From assembly GCA_964423645.1 (NCBI GenBank), contig CAYRFE010000015.1:20728-84727 (forward strand): a stretch of 64,000 nt of DNA, written 5' to 3'. The translations under genes were made by a program, and so were the position numbers. This document shows positions 37,197 to 45,605 of this stretch, one piece after another. This stretch comes from CAYRFE01 sp964423645 [NCBI: uncultured bacterium] (lineage in GTDB: Bacteria; Macinerneyibacteriota; Macinerneyibacteria; Macinerneyibacteriales). The notes beneath the pieces were generated by a model. That model saw only the letters and a list, made by a program, of their open reading frames with translations, did not search any database and was not told where the DNA came from. The stretch's first letter is position 1. Every line of letters starts with the position of its first letter.

Positions 37197-38975
37197 TTAG
37201 TTTCCGCCTTGAAACGTCGGGGGAATATCGTGGTTATTTTTATTTTGAATTGCAATAGTAAGCTCAAAGGTCACCCCATTTCCCAAACCGGGTGCAGTAG
37301 TATCAAATCCGTGCGATGACAACTCTTTTGAATCATTCACTGCAACCCCAAGAATATAGGTTCCGCTCTCCTTGAATGTCCATTCGAAATAAGAGTCTTT
37401 CCCGTTTGCATCATTTTCACTGCCGATATCGGTACCGAAGAACCATGAGAAGTCACTCAGGTTCTTATTACCACCCAACGGAGTGCCGTCTGCTTTCCAC
37501 AGAACGATCTTGGTATCAACATTACCGGAGGTTTTTTGAGTATTATAAGCGTTGTCGATATCAAATACCGCTTTGCTACCTGCTGAAACGGTAAATGAGT
37601 AGTAGTAAAATTTCTGCTTGGCGGTTTCTTGTATCGTAACCCACGGATAATCGCAAACGATCCAATTTAATACGCCGGAGACCTTTTCAAGCCGTTGGAT
37701 TTTTCTGTTCAGCGTGTAATTGAACAGAGAATCAATGTTTTGCGGCAAAGAAAATCCCTGATCGGTTGTTGTGGGTGAAGATGTTGAAACTCCGGAATAA
37801 ATAGATGATATTTCGTCATCACCGAGTGCTCTTCCCCAAAACATCAGATCATTGAATGCACCTTTAAACGGGTAGGAGTCATCGTTATAATTTGCCCCGA
37901 TCGTGACATTTTTTTGATTAAAATCTATCCCTTTTGATGCGTGTGTTTTTTTTGCACTTAATTTGCCGTTGTAATAGATACATGCTGTCTGACCGTCAAA
38001 GGTTACGGCAACATGCTGCCAGCCCGGTTTGAGAGATTCTTTTGACCAAAGTTGGACAAGCGTTTTGTTTTGATCCCAGTATTCAAGATAAAATACTCTT
38101 TTATTTGCGGAATTCATAATATTTAAACCGTATCCGGTTTTATCTTCCCAATCATACTTATCAAAAATTCTGGGATAATTCGATAGTGATGATATAGAAT
38201 CGCCGTTTACCCACACAGCAATAGTAAACATCGGGGCATTAAAATCTCTTCCCGGTATTTCAATCTTACTGTCAGATGTGCCGCGGAAGTAGCACGCGGA
38301 ATTGGTAGTGCCGTTTTGATCTGTTGTAAATTGAACGTTAAATGGCGTGCCGTGGTGGTTGTATCCGCTGGAATCACGCGTGTCGCCATCAAGTTTGAGA
38401 TGAAGCAACATACCGTAATTCAAATCAGGAATACCGAATGTTGTCGGCGGCGGCGTAGAAGTTGTTTGCTTTGAAAATATTTCCACTTCTGCTAAGGACA
38501 GATATTGTTTTCCTTCTATCTGGATTTGTATATATTTTCCTTTTGCATTGACCGGTATTGATATTGTTGGATTTGGGAAATTTGTGAGTTTCAATTTAAA
38601 TATCGATGAGTCTTTTCTAAGAACATCCAAATTATTTGTCATCATTGGAGTTTTTGACACAAACACCCAATAGTTAGAAAGCCTGTCGCTACATGCATCA
38701 GTACGATTGTATATTTTTATTTCACTGATGTCATAGATACTACCCAGATCAACCTGCCACCATGGATTAAGGTCGTCCATTGTGTGGGTGATAGATTGGT
38801 TGGAATAACTACCATCAGTATTTCCATCAACAGCTTTTGGTGCATCCAAACCGCCATATATGGATGATTGTATAGCTTTTTTTCCGACAGCAATATTGTT
38901 AGCACCTGAATTTTCTTGCGCATAGATCGATACTACAAGATTGATAATAATTGCACCGATAAGTAAATATTTCAT
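37197..38975 (-). CDS. Secreted protein with discoidin (F5/8C) and laminin-G-like domains
   Basis: A 592-residue secreted protein, probably glycan-binding. Signal peptide MKYLLIGAIIINLVVSIYA. Residues about 25-170 form a fucolectin/F5-8C domain (AVDGNTDGSY, WWQVDLGSIYDISEIKIYNR, KYIQIQIEGKQYLSLAEVEI). Residues 185-395 form a concanavalin-type LamG domain (LLHLKLDGDTRDSSGYNHHG, WQHVAVTFDGQTACIYYNGK). The last 170 residues are a beta domain with NYTLNRKIQRLEKVSG that I do not recognise. No catalytic domain is seen. The start at 38975 has GAAGGAGG. Confidence 0.83.
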   Translation of the reverse strand: MKYLLIGAIIINLVVSIYAQENSGANNIAVGKKAIQSSIYGGLDAPKAVDGNTDGSYSNQSITHTMDDLNPWWQVDLGSIYDISEIKIYNRTDACSDRLSNYWVFVSKTPMMTNNLDVLRKDSSIFKLKLTNFPNPTISIPVNAKGKYIQIQIEGKQYLSLAEVEIFSKQTTSTPPPTTFGIPDLNYGMLLHLKLDGDTRDSSGYNHHGTPFNVQFTTDQNGTTNSACYFRGTSDSKIEIPGRDFNAPMFTIAVWVNGDSISSLSNYPRIFDKYDWEDKTGYGLNIMNSANKRVFYLEYWDQNKTLVQLWSKESLKPGWQHVAVTFDGQTACIYYNGKLSAKKTHASKGIDFNQKNVTIGANYNDDSYPFKGAFNDLMFWGRALGDDEISSIYSGVSTSSPTTTDQGFSLPQNIDSLFNYTLNRKIQRLEKVSGVLNWIVCDYPWVTIQETAKQKFYYYSFTVSAGSKAVFDIDNAYNTQKTSGNVDTKIVLWKADGTPLGGNKNLSDFSWFFGTDIGSENDANGKDSYFEWTFKESGTYILGVAVNDSKELSSHGFDTTAPGLGNGVTFELTIAIQNKNNHDIPPTFQGGN

Positions 38976-38992
38976 AATGCCTCCTTCATTAG

Positions 38993-39020
38993 AGGATACT
39001 GCAAAAACATGAGTTGTCAA
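38993..39020 (-). promoter_or_regulatory. Promoter of the discoidin/LamG gene
   Basis: On the minus strand, TTGACA (39020-39015) is followed after 16 bases by TATCCT (38998-38993). Confidence 0.6.
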
Positions 39021-39129
39021 TGCAAAATCCTGACCAAAACCATCGGTTATACAAATAGTAATCTGTTACAACATAGCTTGAAACACTATACAAAAAAATA
39101 TTTGTCATAATTTTTCTATTTTTTTCCCC

Positions 39130-39158
39130 TTGACAAATGTCTTTCATGTCAGTATAGT
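39130..39158 (+). promoter_or_regulatory. Strong promoter of the ferredoxin-cupin-hcp-TetR operon
   Basis: TTGACA (39130-39135) is followed after 17 bases by TATAGT (39153-39158). This is the closest match to consensus in the window. Confidence 0.8.
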
Positions 39159-39159
39159 T

Positions 39160-39173
39160 AGTTAGCGCTAACT
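39160..39173. promoter_or_regulatory. Palindromic operator at the hcp-operon transcription start
   Basis: AGTTAGCGCTAACT is a perfect 14-bp palindrome two bases downstream of the -10 box, over the predicted transcription start. The TetR-family gene at the end of the same operon is the likely binder. Confidence 0.65.
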
Positions 39174-39202
39174 TACCTATAAAAAATAACAGGAGGAGCT
39201 AT

Positions 39203-40024
39203 ATGAAACGGAAAATCATCACGATCGATCAGGAAAAATGTAACGGGTGCGGACAGTGTATTCCCAATTGCGCGGAAGGCGCGTTACAAATGATAGACGG
39301 CAAAGCGCGTCTTATCAGTGACCTGTTCTGTGACGGTCTCGGTGCCTGTATCGGCCGTTGTCCCGAGGGAGCCATCGCTATAGAAGAACGCGAAGCAGAG
39401 CCGTATAATGAGACACGGGTTATGGAGTATATCATCACTCAGGGAGAGAATACGATTCAAGCTCATTTGGCTCATATGCACGAACATGGTGAAATAAAAA
39501 TTCTTGAAGAAGCCATTGCCTTTTTGAATGCAAGGAATATTCCGGTTCCGAAATTTGTGCATAAAGAAGAGCATTCCGAAGGATGCGGATGCCCGGGAGG
39601 AAGAGCGATCGATATGCGAGAGAAAACAAACAAAAATGAACTCTCCGGCCCTGTTGCATCGGAATTACGTCAGTGGCCGGTACAACTGCAGCTTGTGAAC
39701 CCCTCAGCCTCATATTTTGATAATGCCGAGCTTCTTATCGCCGCAGACTGCGTACCGTTTGCATACGGCGATTTTCACCGTCGTTTTCTTAAAGATAAGA
39801 TCGTGATCACCTTTTGCCCCAAACTTGATACAACTATCGAACAGTATATCGACAAGCTGGCGGCGATTCTCACACAGCACACCATAAAATCGATCACCGT
39901 TGTCCGTATGGAAGTCCCCTGCTGCGGAGGCACAGTCGCAATTTTGCAAAAAGCGATTGAAAAAGCGCAGAAATTTGTAGTGGTAAAAGAGTATGTTATC
40001 TCCCTTCAGGGCGAGATCATGTGA
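39203..40024 (+). CDS. Dicluster ferredoxin-like protein of the hcp operon
   Basis: A 273-residue soluble Fe-S protein. The N-terminal ferredoxin fold has CNGCGQCIPNC and a second cluster in CDGLGACIGRCPEGAI. A helical linker with LAHMHEHGEIKILEEA follows, then Cys-rich GCGCPGG, and a C-terminal half with TFCPKLDT and VPCCGG that is typical of this hcp-linked family. It probably hands electrons to the hybrid-cluster protein downstream. Ribosome site AGGAGGAGC; first gene of a plus-strand operon. Confidence 0.88.
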   Translation: MKRKIITIDQEKCNGCGQCIPNCAEGALQMIDGKARLISDLFCDGLGACIGRCPEGAIAIEEREAEPYNETRVMEYIITQGENTIQAHLAHMHEHGEIKILEEAIAFLNARNIPVPKFVHKEEHSEGCGCPGGRAIDMREKTNKNELSGPVASELRQWPVQLQLVNPSASYFDNAELLIAADCVPFAYGDFHRRFLKDKIVITFCPKLDTTIEQYIDKLAAILTQHTIKSITVVRMEVPCCGGTVAILQKAIEKAQKFVVVKEYVISLQGEIM

Positions 40025-40038
40025 AAGGAGATTATTGT

Positions 40039-40353
40039 ATGAAAATAACAAGTCACAAAACTATTGAATCGGTACCGCAGGTGACAACCGCACAGGCAAA
40101 GCGGCTTTATGACTATCCCCATCTGACTATCGTCCATATGCATCTGCAACCCGGACAAACGATACCTGTTCACACGACGCCGGGTGATGTCGCGTTTTAT
40201 GTGCTTGAAGGAACACCAACCATACATATCGGCGACGAAGAACGCGTATGTCACGTTGACGAACTTATCGACAGTCCTCGTGCTATCCCCCATGCGATAA
40301 CGAATCCGTCGAAAACCGCAGCACGTGTGCTTGTCATAAAACAGAAAGTGTAA
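40039..40353 (+). CDS. Cupin-domain protein of the hcp operon
   Basis: A 104-residue single-domain cupin. Motif 1 is PVHTTPGDVAFYVLEGTPTI and motif 2 is VDELIDSPRAIPHAITN, so several metal-ligand positions (H, E, H) are retained. The start at 40039 has AAAGGAG. It sits between the ferredoxin and hcp genes in the same direction. A sensory or detoxifying role in nitrosative or oxidative stress is inferred only from the operon. Confidence 0.85.
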   Translation: MKITSHKTIESVPQVTTAQAKRLYDYPHLTIVHMHLQPGQTIPVHTTPGDVAFYVLEGTPTIHIGDEERVCHVDELIDSPRAIPHAITNPSKTAARVLVIKQKV

Positions 40354-40375
40354 GGGCTGACCTTCGTGTCAGCCC
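40354..40375 (+). other. Intercistronic hairpin before hcp
   Basis: An 8-bp stem GGGCTGAC/GTCAGCCC with loop CTTCGT starts right after the cupin stop. It is followed by A residues rather than T, so it is not a terminator on the plus strand. It may protect or process the message ahead of hcp. Confidence 0.6.
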
Positions 40376-40399
40376 CGAAAAAAAACAAGGAGGTAGTAT

Positions 40400-42055
40400 A
40401 TGTTCTGTCATCAATGTCAGGAAACCATGAAAAACCAGGGATGCAACATGAAAGCAGGCGTGTGCGGCAAAACAAATGAAGTCGCCAATCTTCAGGATCT
40501 TTTGATCTATGTATTAAAGGGTATCAGTTTTTGGGGGCATATGACTCGTAAAGAAGGTATTTATGAAGAAAAAACCGGACTATTTATCGCAAAAGGATTG
40601 TTTGCGACAATAACAAACGCCAACTTCGATGATGCGGATTTTGTACGCTGGATCAAAGAAGGTCTGGATATCCGTGAAAAAACGAAAAAAGCATATGAGC
40701 AGAAAAAAGGCTCATTTACAGGCAAAATACCCGATGCTGCAGTATGGACACCGAAAAATGATGCCGACATTATTGACACCACTGCCACCGATAAAGGCGG
40801 CTGGCTTGAGATCGCTGATGATGATGTGCGTTCGCTCAGAGCGATCATTCTTTACGGTTTGAAAGGAATATCCGCTTATGCAGAACATGCCTACTTGTTG
40901 GCTCAACACAGCGAAGAAGTGTTCGGTTTTCTCATGGAAGGTCTTGCCTTTATTATTGACGACACCAAAACCGCAGACGAACTCACCGCATTTGTTCTGA
41001 AAACCGGCCAAGCCGGCGTGACCGTCATGGCATTGCTGAACAAAGCCAACACCGAAGCCTACGGCAATCCTGAAATAACAAAAGTAAAAACAGGCGTGCG
41101 TAAAAATCCGGGTATTATCATCAGCGGTCATGATCTGCATGATCTGGAGGATCTTTTGGAACAGACCAAAGGAACCGGCGTTGACGTTTATACGCATAGT
41201 GAAATGCTTCCTGCGCATTATTATCCGTATTTCAAAAAATACGAGAATTTCGTCGGTAATTACGGCGGTTCCTGGTGGCATCAAAAAGAAGAGTTCGAGT
41301 CATTTAACGGGCCTGCACTGTTAACGTCAAACTGTTTGGTTGCGCCAAAAGACAGTTATAAACACCGCGTATTCACGACAGGCATCGTCGGTTTTCCGGG
41401 TGTGAAGCACATTCCCGACCGTCAACCCGGAAAGCGTAAGGATTTCAGCGAAATTATTGCATTGGCGAAAACGTGTCAACCTCCAACACAGTTGGAAGAC
41501 GGTGAGATCATCGGCGGGTTCGGACATAATCAGGTCTTTGCTTTAGCTGACAAGGTTGTTGACGCGGTAAAATCCGGAGCGATAAAACGTTTTATTGTGA
41601 TGGCAGGTTGTGACGGTCGTCATAAAGAACGTTCTTATTATAATGAAGTGGCCATGAAACTACCGAAAGACACCGTTATCCTTACTGCGGGTTGTGCAAA
41701 ATACCAATATAATAAACTTCCTCTCGGCGATATAGGGGGAATTCCGCGCGTATTGGATGCAGGTCAGTGTAACGACTCGTATTCACTCGCCGTGATCGCA
41801 TTAAAACTGCAGGAGGTTTTCGGTGTAAAAGATATCAACGACCTGCCTATCTCATTTGATATTGCGTGGTATGAGCAAAAAGCCGTTCTTGTACTGCTGG
41901 CATTGCTCCACCTCGGATTCAAAGGCATACGTCTCGGACCGACACTTCCCGGCTTCTTATCGCCGAATGTTGCGAAAGTTTTGGTTGAAAATTTCGGAAT
42001 TAAAGGTATAACTAATGCGGATGATGATATTGCCGCTATGATGGCCGGTAAATAA
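40400..42055 (+). CDS. hcp: Hybrid-cluster protein (hydroxylamine/NO reductase)
   Basis: Fe-S enzyme of the Hcp/prismane family, proposed to reduce NO or hydroxylamine under anaerobic nitrosative stress. The 551-residue protein begins [20 protein letters not shown] with cluster ligands Cys3, Cys6, Cys15 and Cys22. Hybrid-cluster ligands lie in the [11 protein letters not shown] region, in [13 protein letters not shown], and near the C-terminus in [12 protein letters not shown] and [10 protein letters not shown]. Ribosome site AAGGAGG. The upstream ferredoxin is the probable electron donor and the downstream TetR the regulator. Confidence 0.97.
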   Translation: MFCHQCQETMKNQGCNMKAGVCGKTNEVANLQDLLIYVLKGISFWGHMTRKEGIYEEKTGLFIAKGLFATITNANFDDADFVRWIKEGLDIREKTKKAYEQKKGSFTGKIPDAAVWTPKNDADIIDTTATDKGGWLEIADDDVRSLRAIILYGLKGISAYAEHAYLLAQHSEEVFGFLMEGLAFIIDDTKTADELTAFVLKTGQAGVTVMALLNKANTEAYGNPEITKVKTGVRKNPGIIISGHDLHDLEDLLEQTKGTGVDVYTHSEMLPAHYYPYFKKYENFVGNYGGSWWHQKEEFESFNGPALLTSNCLVAPKDSYKHRVFTTGIVGFPGVKHIPDRQPGKRKDFSEIIALAKTCQPPTQLEDGEIIGGFGHNQVFALADKVVDAVKSGAIKRFIVMAGCDGRHKERSYYNEVAMKLPKDTVILTAGCAKYQYNKLPLGDIGGIPRVLDAGQCNDSYSLAVIALKLQEVFGVKDINDLPISFDIAWYEQKAVLVLLALLHLGFKGIRLGPTLPGFLSPNVAKVLVENFGIKGITNADDDIAAMMAGK

Positions 42056-42062
42056 TACCTAT

Positions 42063-42085
42063 AAGGGGAGGGTTTCCTCCCCTTT
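42063..42085 (+). terminator. Hairpin between hcp and the TetR gene
   Basis: Nine-base-pair stem AAGGGGAGG/CCTCCCCTT with a four-base loop, followed by TTAATT. It could be a weak terminator that lowers expression of the regulator relative to hcp. Confidence 0.6.
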
Positions 42086-42122
42086 AATTCGAGTAATAAG
42101 AATCTCGAGAGTAAGGATGCAC

Positions 42123-42710
42123 ATGGAAAACCACAGCCCACGGCAAAATGAAATAATAAAAGTATCCCTCGACATAATCTACAATGAAGGTATTCAAATG
42201 TTGACGATGAAATATATCGGCGCAAAACTCGGCATTTCTGATGCCGCGCTGTACAAGCATTTTGAAAGCAAAGATGATATTTTAGCGGCTGTGGTCGATG
42301 AATTTTCCCGATTATCATTAAATATACTGCATGATATTGAAAATCGTCCGATTTCTTCTTGTGCAAAGATCAAGTCGTTTTTTCTCGACCGTTGTGAATT
42401 ATTTGCGAAAAACAAAGCGATGGCGGCAGTAATGTTCTCAGAAGATTTCTTTTCGCATAATCCGCGCCTTGAGGAAAAACTCACTGATGTAGCGGATGAA
42501 CATAAAAGTATTCTCGACAATTTTTTTGAACAAGGTCAGTACAGCAGTGAGATTCGTACTGACATCCCGAAAGGTCATTTGTTTACGCTGATAATCGGCA
42601 CATTACGTTTTTTGGTTATGCAGTGGCGTGGAAGCAATTATGCATTTGATTTACCTAAAAAAGGTTTGGACGTCTGGACATCGATTGAAAAAATGATCTC
42701 GCCGCTATAA
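42123..42710 (+). CDS. TetR-family regulator of the hcp operon
   Basis: A 195-residue repressor-type protein. The N-terminal helix-turn-helix is NEIIKVSLDIIYNEGIQMLT followed by YIGAKLGISDAALYKHFESK, with the recognition helix ending in YKHF. The C-terminal ligand domain is helical, with LFAKNKAMAAVMFSEDFFSH. It is the last gene of the operon and probably acts on the AGTTAGCGCTAACT palindrome at 39160. The start at 42123 has AAGGATGCAC; an ATG six bases earlier is possible. The ligand is unknown. Confidence 0.9.
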   Translation: MENHSPRQNEIIKVSLDIIYNEGIQMLTMKYIGAKLGISDAALYKHFESKDDILAAVVDEFSRLSLNILHDIENRPISSCAKIKSFFLDRCELFAKNKAMAAVMFSEDFFSHNPRLEEKLTDVADEHKSILDNFFEQGQYSSEIRTDIPKGHLFTLIIGTLRFLVMQWRGSNYAFDLPKKGLDVWTSIEKMISPL

Positions 42711-42731
42711 AACTGAACGTGTTCCCTGTCT

Positions 42732-42833
42732 GAGACCTTTGCGAAATTCGAATTTTTTTTATTTTCCTATTTATCATAAATAGGGTTGTGGGATGGGCAC
42801 AAATCATAAAAATAGTAATTTCGCAAAGCTCTC
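42732..42833 (-). mobile_element. Short MITE-like element with 17-bp terminal inverted repeats
   Basis: The 102-bp element has ends GAGACCTTTGCGAAATT and, inverted, GAGAGCTTTGCGAAATT (16 of 17 identical). It is a shortened, reverse-oriented relative of the elements at 9686 and 46797, keeping the ATTAGGG-like and GGGCACAAAT modules but lacking the GC-rich hairpins. No clear target duplication was seen. Confidence 0.75.
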
Positions 42834-42837
42834 TTTC

Positions 42838-42866
42838 TTGTTATTCCAGTATACATCTGCTATACT
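42838..42866 (+). promoter_or_regulatory. Promoter next to the MITE end
   Basis: TTGTTA (42838-42843) is followed after 17 bases by TATACT (42861-42866). The -35 box begins 4 bases after the element's terminal repeat. Confidence 0.55.
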
Positions 42867-42911
42867 TCTCTATGGTAGTGGTTATCATGCAACCGACAAA
42901 GGAGGCGTCGT

Positions 42912-43799
42912 ATGCATCGCGCAGTGTTATTGCTGTATTTTGTTGTTTTTGTCGTCTCTCTTCAGGCACAGTCGTGGTCATTGGTCGATTGCGGTGTCGG
43001 CTTGGTCGTCGAAGATGCGCAGTATGATACCGAACTGAAAATCGCAGAACGAGGCACTGAATGGGATGTCAAAGATTTATACGAAAATGGCGCTTTAGCA
43101 GGAAAATACCGTGGCAATCAACGTTTCGCCGCATGGATCAAAGGAACACGCATTGAAAATTCCCCGTGGTATTGGAAATACACCATTACTTTTCCTGACG
43201 GAAAAACATCTCAAAACGGGCCGTATGGTTTTTATTCGGCAGGTCATGGAACCTTTTCAATTCCGACAGGTAGTTATACTGAAGGAAATTGGAAAATAGA
43301 TTTTTATGTATGGAATAAGAACACGCAAGAAACGAAACATGTCGCATCAACGCAATTCACCACAACCTATGGGAAACCTTCCTTTGAAAAATGGTCACTT
43401 ACCGATGTTGGCATCGGTATCTATGATCAAACCGAATATGATACAAAACTTGTAATAGTGCAAAAAGGGACTACATGGTCACAAAAAGAACTCTACGAAA
43501 AAGGGTATTTCGCAAATTCAAAGCTTGTATTTGGTACATGGCTTCAAGGCCCGCCCACATCATCATTTACCGATGAGAACGGACTAACTATATGGCTTTA
43601 TTCAATTACCGTTACCTATCCGAACGGATCGGCACAGGATTTCTGCCCATACAACTTTTATGCTCCCGGACATGCAACGATGTTTATCAATGCGACAGGA
43701 AATGTGCTCGGCGAATGGAAAATTGATTTCTACCTAGTTCACCGTACCACAAAACAAAAACGACATGTTACCAAGCAAGTGTTTACAATAGTTGAATAA
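42912..43799 (+). CDS. Secreted protein made of two tandem domains
   Basis: A 295-residue protein with a signal peptide (MHRAVLLLYFVVFVVSLQA). The mature part is two copies of a domain of about 135 residues. Each starts WSLxDxGxGxxxxxxxYDTxL, continues with a W/F-G-T-W strand and PYxFYxxGH (GPYGFYSAGHG and CPYNFYAPGHA), and ends with G-x-W-KIDFYxxxxxTxxxxHV. Divergence between copies implies an old duplication. I do not recognise the fold; the strand-rich pattern suggests an extracytoplasmic beta-sandwich. It is monocistronic. Confidence 0.78.
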   Translation: MHRAVLLLYFVVFVVSLQAQSWSLVDCGVGLVVEDAQYDTELKIAERGTEWDVKDLYENGALAGKYRGNQRFAAWIKGTRIENSPWYWKYTITFPDGKTSQNGPYGFYSAGHGTFSIPTGSYTEGNWKIDFYVWNKNTQETKHVASTQFTTTYGKPSFEKWSLTDVGIGIYDQTEYDTKLVIVQKGTTWSQKELYEKGYFANSKLVFGTWLQGPPTSSFTDENGLTIWLYSITVTYPNGSAQDFCPYNFYAPGHATMFINATGNVLGEWKIDFYLVHRTTKQKRHVTKQVFTIVE

Positions 43800-43868
43800 C
43801 AATAATTTCTTTAAAAACAATAATACCATTTGCGTTTTCGGTATTTCTGAAAGTTTTTCTATAATTTA

Positions 43869-45092
43869 TTATAGAAGGTAGCTAATTTCACTTTTTATTA
43901 ATGCTGCTAAAATCGGACTATAGAATGGTGAAACATAACGTATATTTCCGTTTTTATCAACTACAACAACTTTACCGGAGCCGCTGATAGCATACGTTGT
44001 CGCGAGTGTTTCATCACCAATAATAACCGGTCCGTTTGTCTGTATCTTATTGAGAACTTTCTCAACTGATTCTTGCGATGAGTTTTTTACTGTAATATTC
44101 ACAACATCAATTTTTTCTCCGAACACAGGTTTTAGTGTATTGATATCTCGCATCGCAGCTATTGTATACGAACAAGATGGATCCCAAAATACAAGCACAC
44201 ACACCTTCCCTCGCTTTTCTGATAATCGGAATATGTCACTATTGATTGTTGTTGCTATTATGTCAGGAGCCAGAGAATAACAGGATCGAAATTTCATTTC
44301 TCTTCTAAGCGCATTTTTTGCATCACTGATACCTTTTCGTTTTTGTTTCTCTTTTATTCGATCAGTTACTGTTTCTGAAATATCAGTAACGAGCGCTTCG
44401 ATTCTCTTAGGTATCGCCGTACCCGATTCTTTATAAAGAAATACTATTTTATCATACTCTCGCAATAATTCCTCAGTTTTTCCGGTGTTTCTTAGAAAAT
44501 ACAAATAATCGTAAAACCACAAATAACAATCGCTAAAGTGCTTATCATTTATTATTTCTTGAAAAGTTCTTAACGCCTTGTTATATTCTTTTTTTTGATG
44601 ATAAATCTTTCCAATTATACATTTAGAGTCGCAAATTCTAATATGAATATCATACTTGGTGTCGTCATTTGAAGATTTATTTTTTATTGTTTCAAAATAT
44701 TCGATAGATTTTTTTGCATAAAATAATGCAATATCAGCTTGATGAGCCACAAGAAACGTATTTGCTATAGATTGATATTCCAGTGCCTGATACAATATTT
44801 CAGTCTTATTAATGAAACCTTCATACTCTTGAAGAAATAATAACGCAGCTGAAGTGTCACCCATATCAAGATATGTTCGTAAAATCAAACCACATAAAAA
44901 AATCATATGCTCAGGATATTTTATATCGAGTTCTTGAATATATGTTTTTGCGATCTTAATTTTTTCTTCATTTGATTGCATTTTTGTTATTATTGAGTAT
45001 GCTTCTGAAACTTCACTTGGAGTCGGAGCTAACGCAATAACTTTTACAGATACTATAAAAAAAAATAAAATAACTAATCTAATTCTTTTCAT
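43869..45092 (-). CDS. Secreted TPR protein with thioredoxin-like C-terminal domain
   Basis: A 407-residue exported protein: signal peptide at 1-20, then about 200 residues of helical repeats of TPR type (IANTFLVAHQADIALFYAKK, IGKIYHQKKEYNKALRTFQE). The C-terminal thioredoxin/TlpA-like domain spans about 275-407. Its active-site segment reads FWDPSCSYTIAAM, so the resolving cysteine of CxxC is replaced by Thr (CSYT). It may act as a monothiol, peroxiredoxin-like or non-catalytic domain. It is AT-rich and divergent from the DUF134 operon. Confidence 0.75.
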   Translation of the reverse strand: MKRIRLVILFFFIVSVKVIALAPTPSEVSEAYSIITKMQSNEEKIKIAKTYIQELDIKYPEHMIFLCGLILRTYLDMGDTSAALLFLQEYEGFINKTEILYQALEYQSIANTFLVAHQADIALFYAKKSIEYFETIKNKSSNDDTKYDIHIRICDSKCIIGKIYHQKKEYNKALRTFQEIINDKHFSDCYLWFYDYLYFLRNTGKTEELLREYDKIVFLYKESGTAIPKRIEALVTDISETVTDRIKEKQKRKGISDAKNALRREMKFRSCYSLAPDIIATTINSDIFRLSEKRGKVCVLVFWDPSCSYTIAAMRDINTLKPVFGEKIDVVNITVKNSSQESVEKVLNKIQTNGPVIIGDETLATTYAISGSGKVVVVDKNGNIRYVSPFYSPILAALIKSEISYLL

Positions 45093-45120
45093 TTTATTAT
45101 AATCCTTTCATAGCCAAAAA

Positions 45121-45149
45121 ATACTAAACCATTTCATAAGAGTTGTCAA
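45121..45149 (-). promoter_or_regulatory. Promoter of the TPR-thioredoxin gene
   Basis: On the minus strand, TTGACA (45149-45144) is followed after 17 bases by TAGTAT (45126-45121). It diverges from the DUF134 promoter 26 bases away. Confidence 0.6.
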
Positions 45150-45174
45150 ATATTTACTTTAAATAATTTTCCCC

Positions 45175-45203
45175 TTGACATATCGGAGTATTGTGTTAAT
45201 AAT
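45175..45203 (+). promoter_or_regulatory. Promoter of the DUF134-Mrp-NifX operon
   Basis: TTGACA (45175-45180) is followed after 17 bases by AATAAT (45198-45203). The -10 box runs directly into the palindromic operator. Confidence 0.7.
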
Positions 45204-45218
45204 TGGCATATGCCAATT
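45201..45218. promoter_or_regulatory. Perfect 18-bp palindromic operator of the first DUF134 operon
   Basis: AATTGGCATATGCCAATT is fully self-complementary, overlaps the -10 box and covers the predicted start. It shares the CATATG centre with the operator of the other DUF134 gene at 54868. Confidence 0.75.
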
Positions 45219-45234
45219 AAAAAGGAGCACATAC

Positions 45235-45603
45235 ATGCCGAGACCCTGTAAATGCCGAAAAATTCAAGGCGCACCTGAAGCAGTTTCATTTACACCATGC
45301 GGACAAGCGAACGACAAGGAACCCGTCATTCTCAGCATGGACGAATTCGAAGCTCTTCGCTTAGCCGACCTCAACGGACTCTATCAGGAAGATGCTGCGT
45401 CACAAATGGCTGTTTCCCGTCAAACCTTCGGCAATATCATAACTGCCGCACATCGTAAACTCGCTGATGCCATCATCAATGCGCGTCCGATCATTATTAA
45501 TTCAAGCCATTGCCCCAAAAGCGATTCATTGAATTGCAGCGTAGATTCATCATGCTCCAAACGTAAAAACTGTCTCTCAAATGAAAAAAATAAGGAGGAT
45601 TAG
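45235..45603 (+). CDS. DUF134-family transcriptional regulator (first copy)
   Basis: A 122-residue DNA-binding protein. It starts MPRPCKCRKIQGAPEAVSF, has the family block ILSMDEFEALRLADLNGLYQ, and a sigma-70-like helix-turn-helix, EDAASQMAVSRQTFGNII. The C-terminus carries many Cys (NSSHCPKSDSLNC, CSKRKNC) that could hold a metal or Fe-S cluster as sensor. The start at 45235 has AAAGGAG. It is followed by an Mrp ATPase and a NifX-like protein, and probably regulates its own promoter through the palindrome at 45201. Confidence 0.9.
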   Translation: MPRPCKCRKIQGAPEAVSFTPCGQANDKEPVILSMDEFEALRLADLNGLYQEDAASQMAVSRQTFGNIITAAHRKLADAIINARPIIINSSHCPKSDSLNCSVDSSCSKRKNCLSNEKNKED

Positions 45604-45605
45604 AT

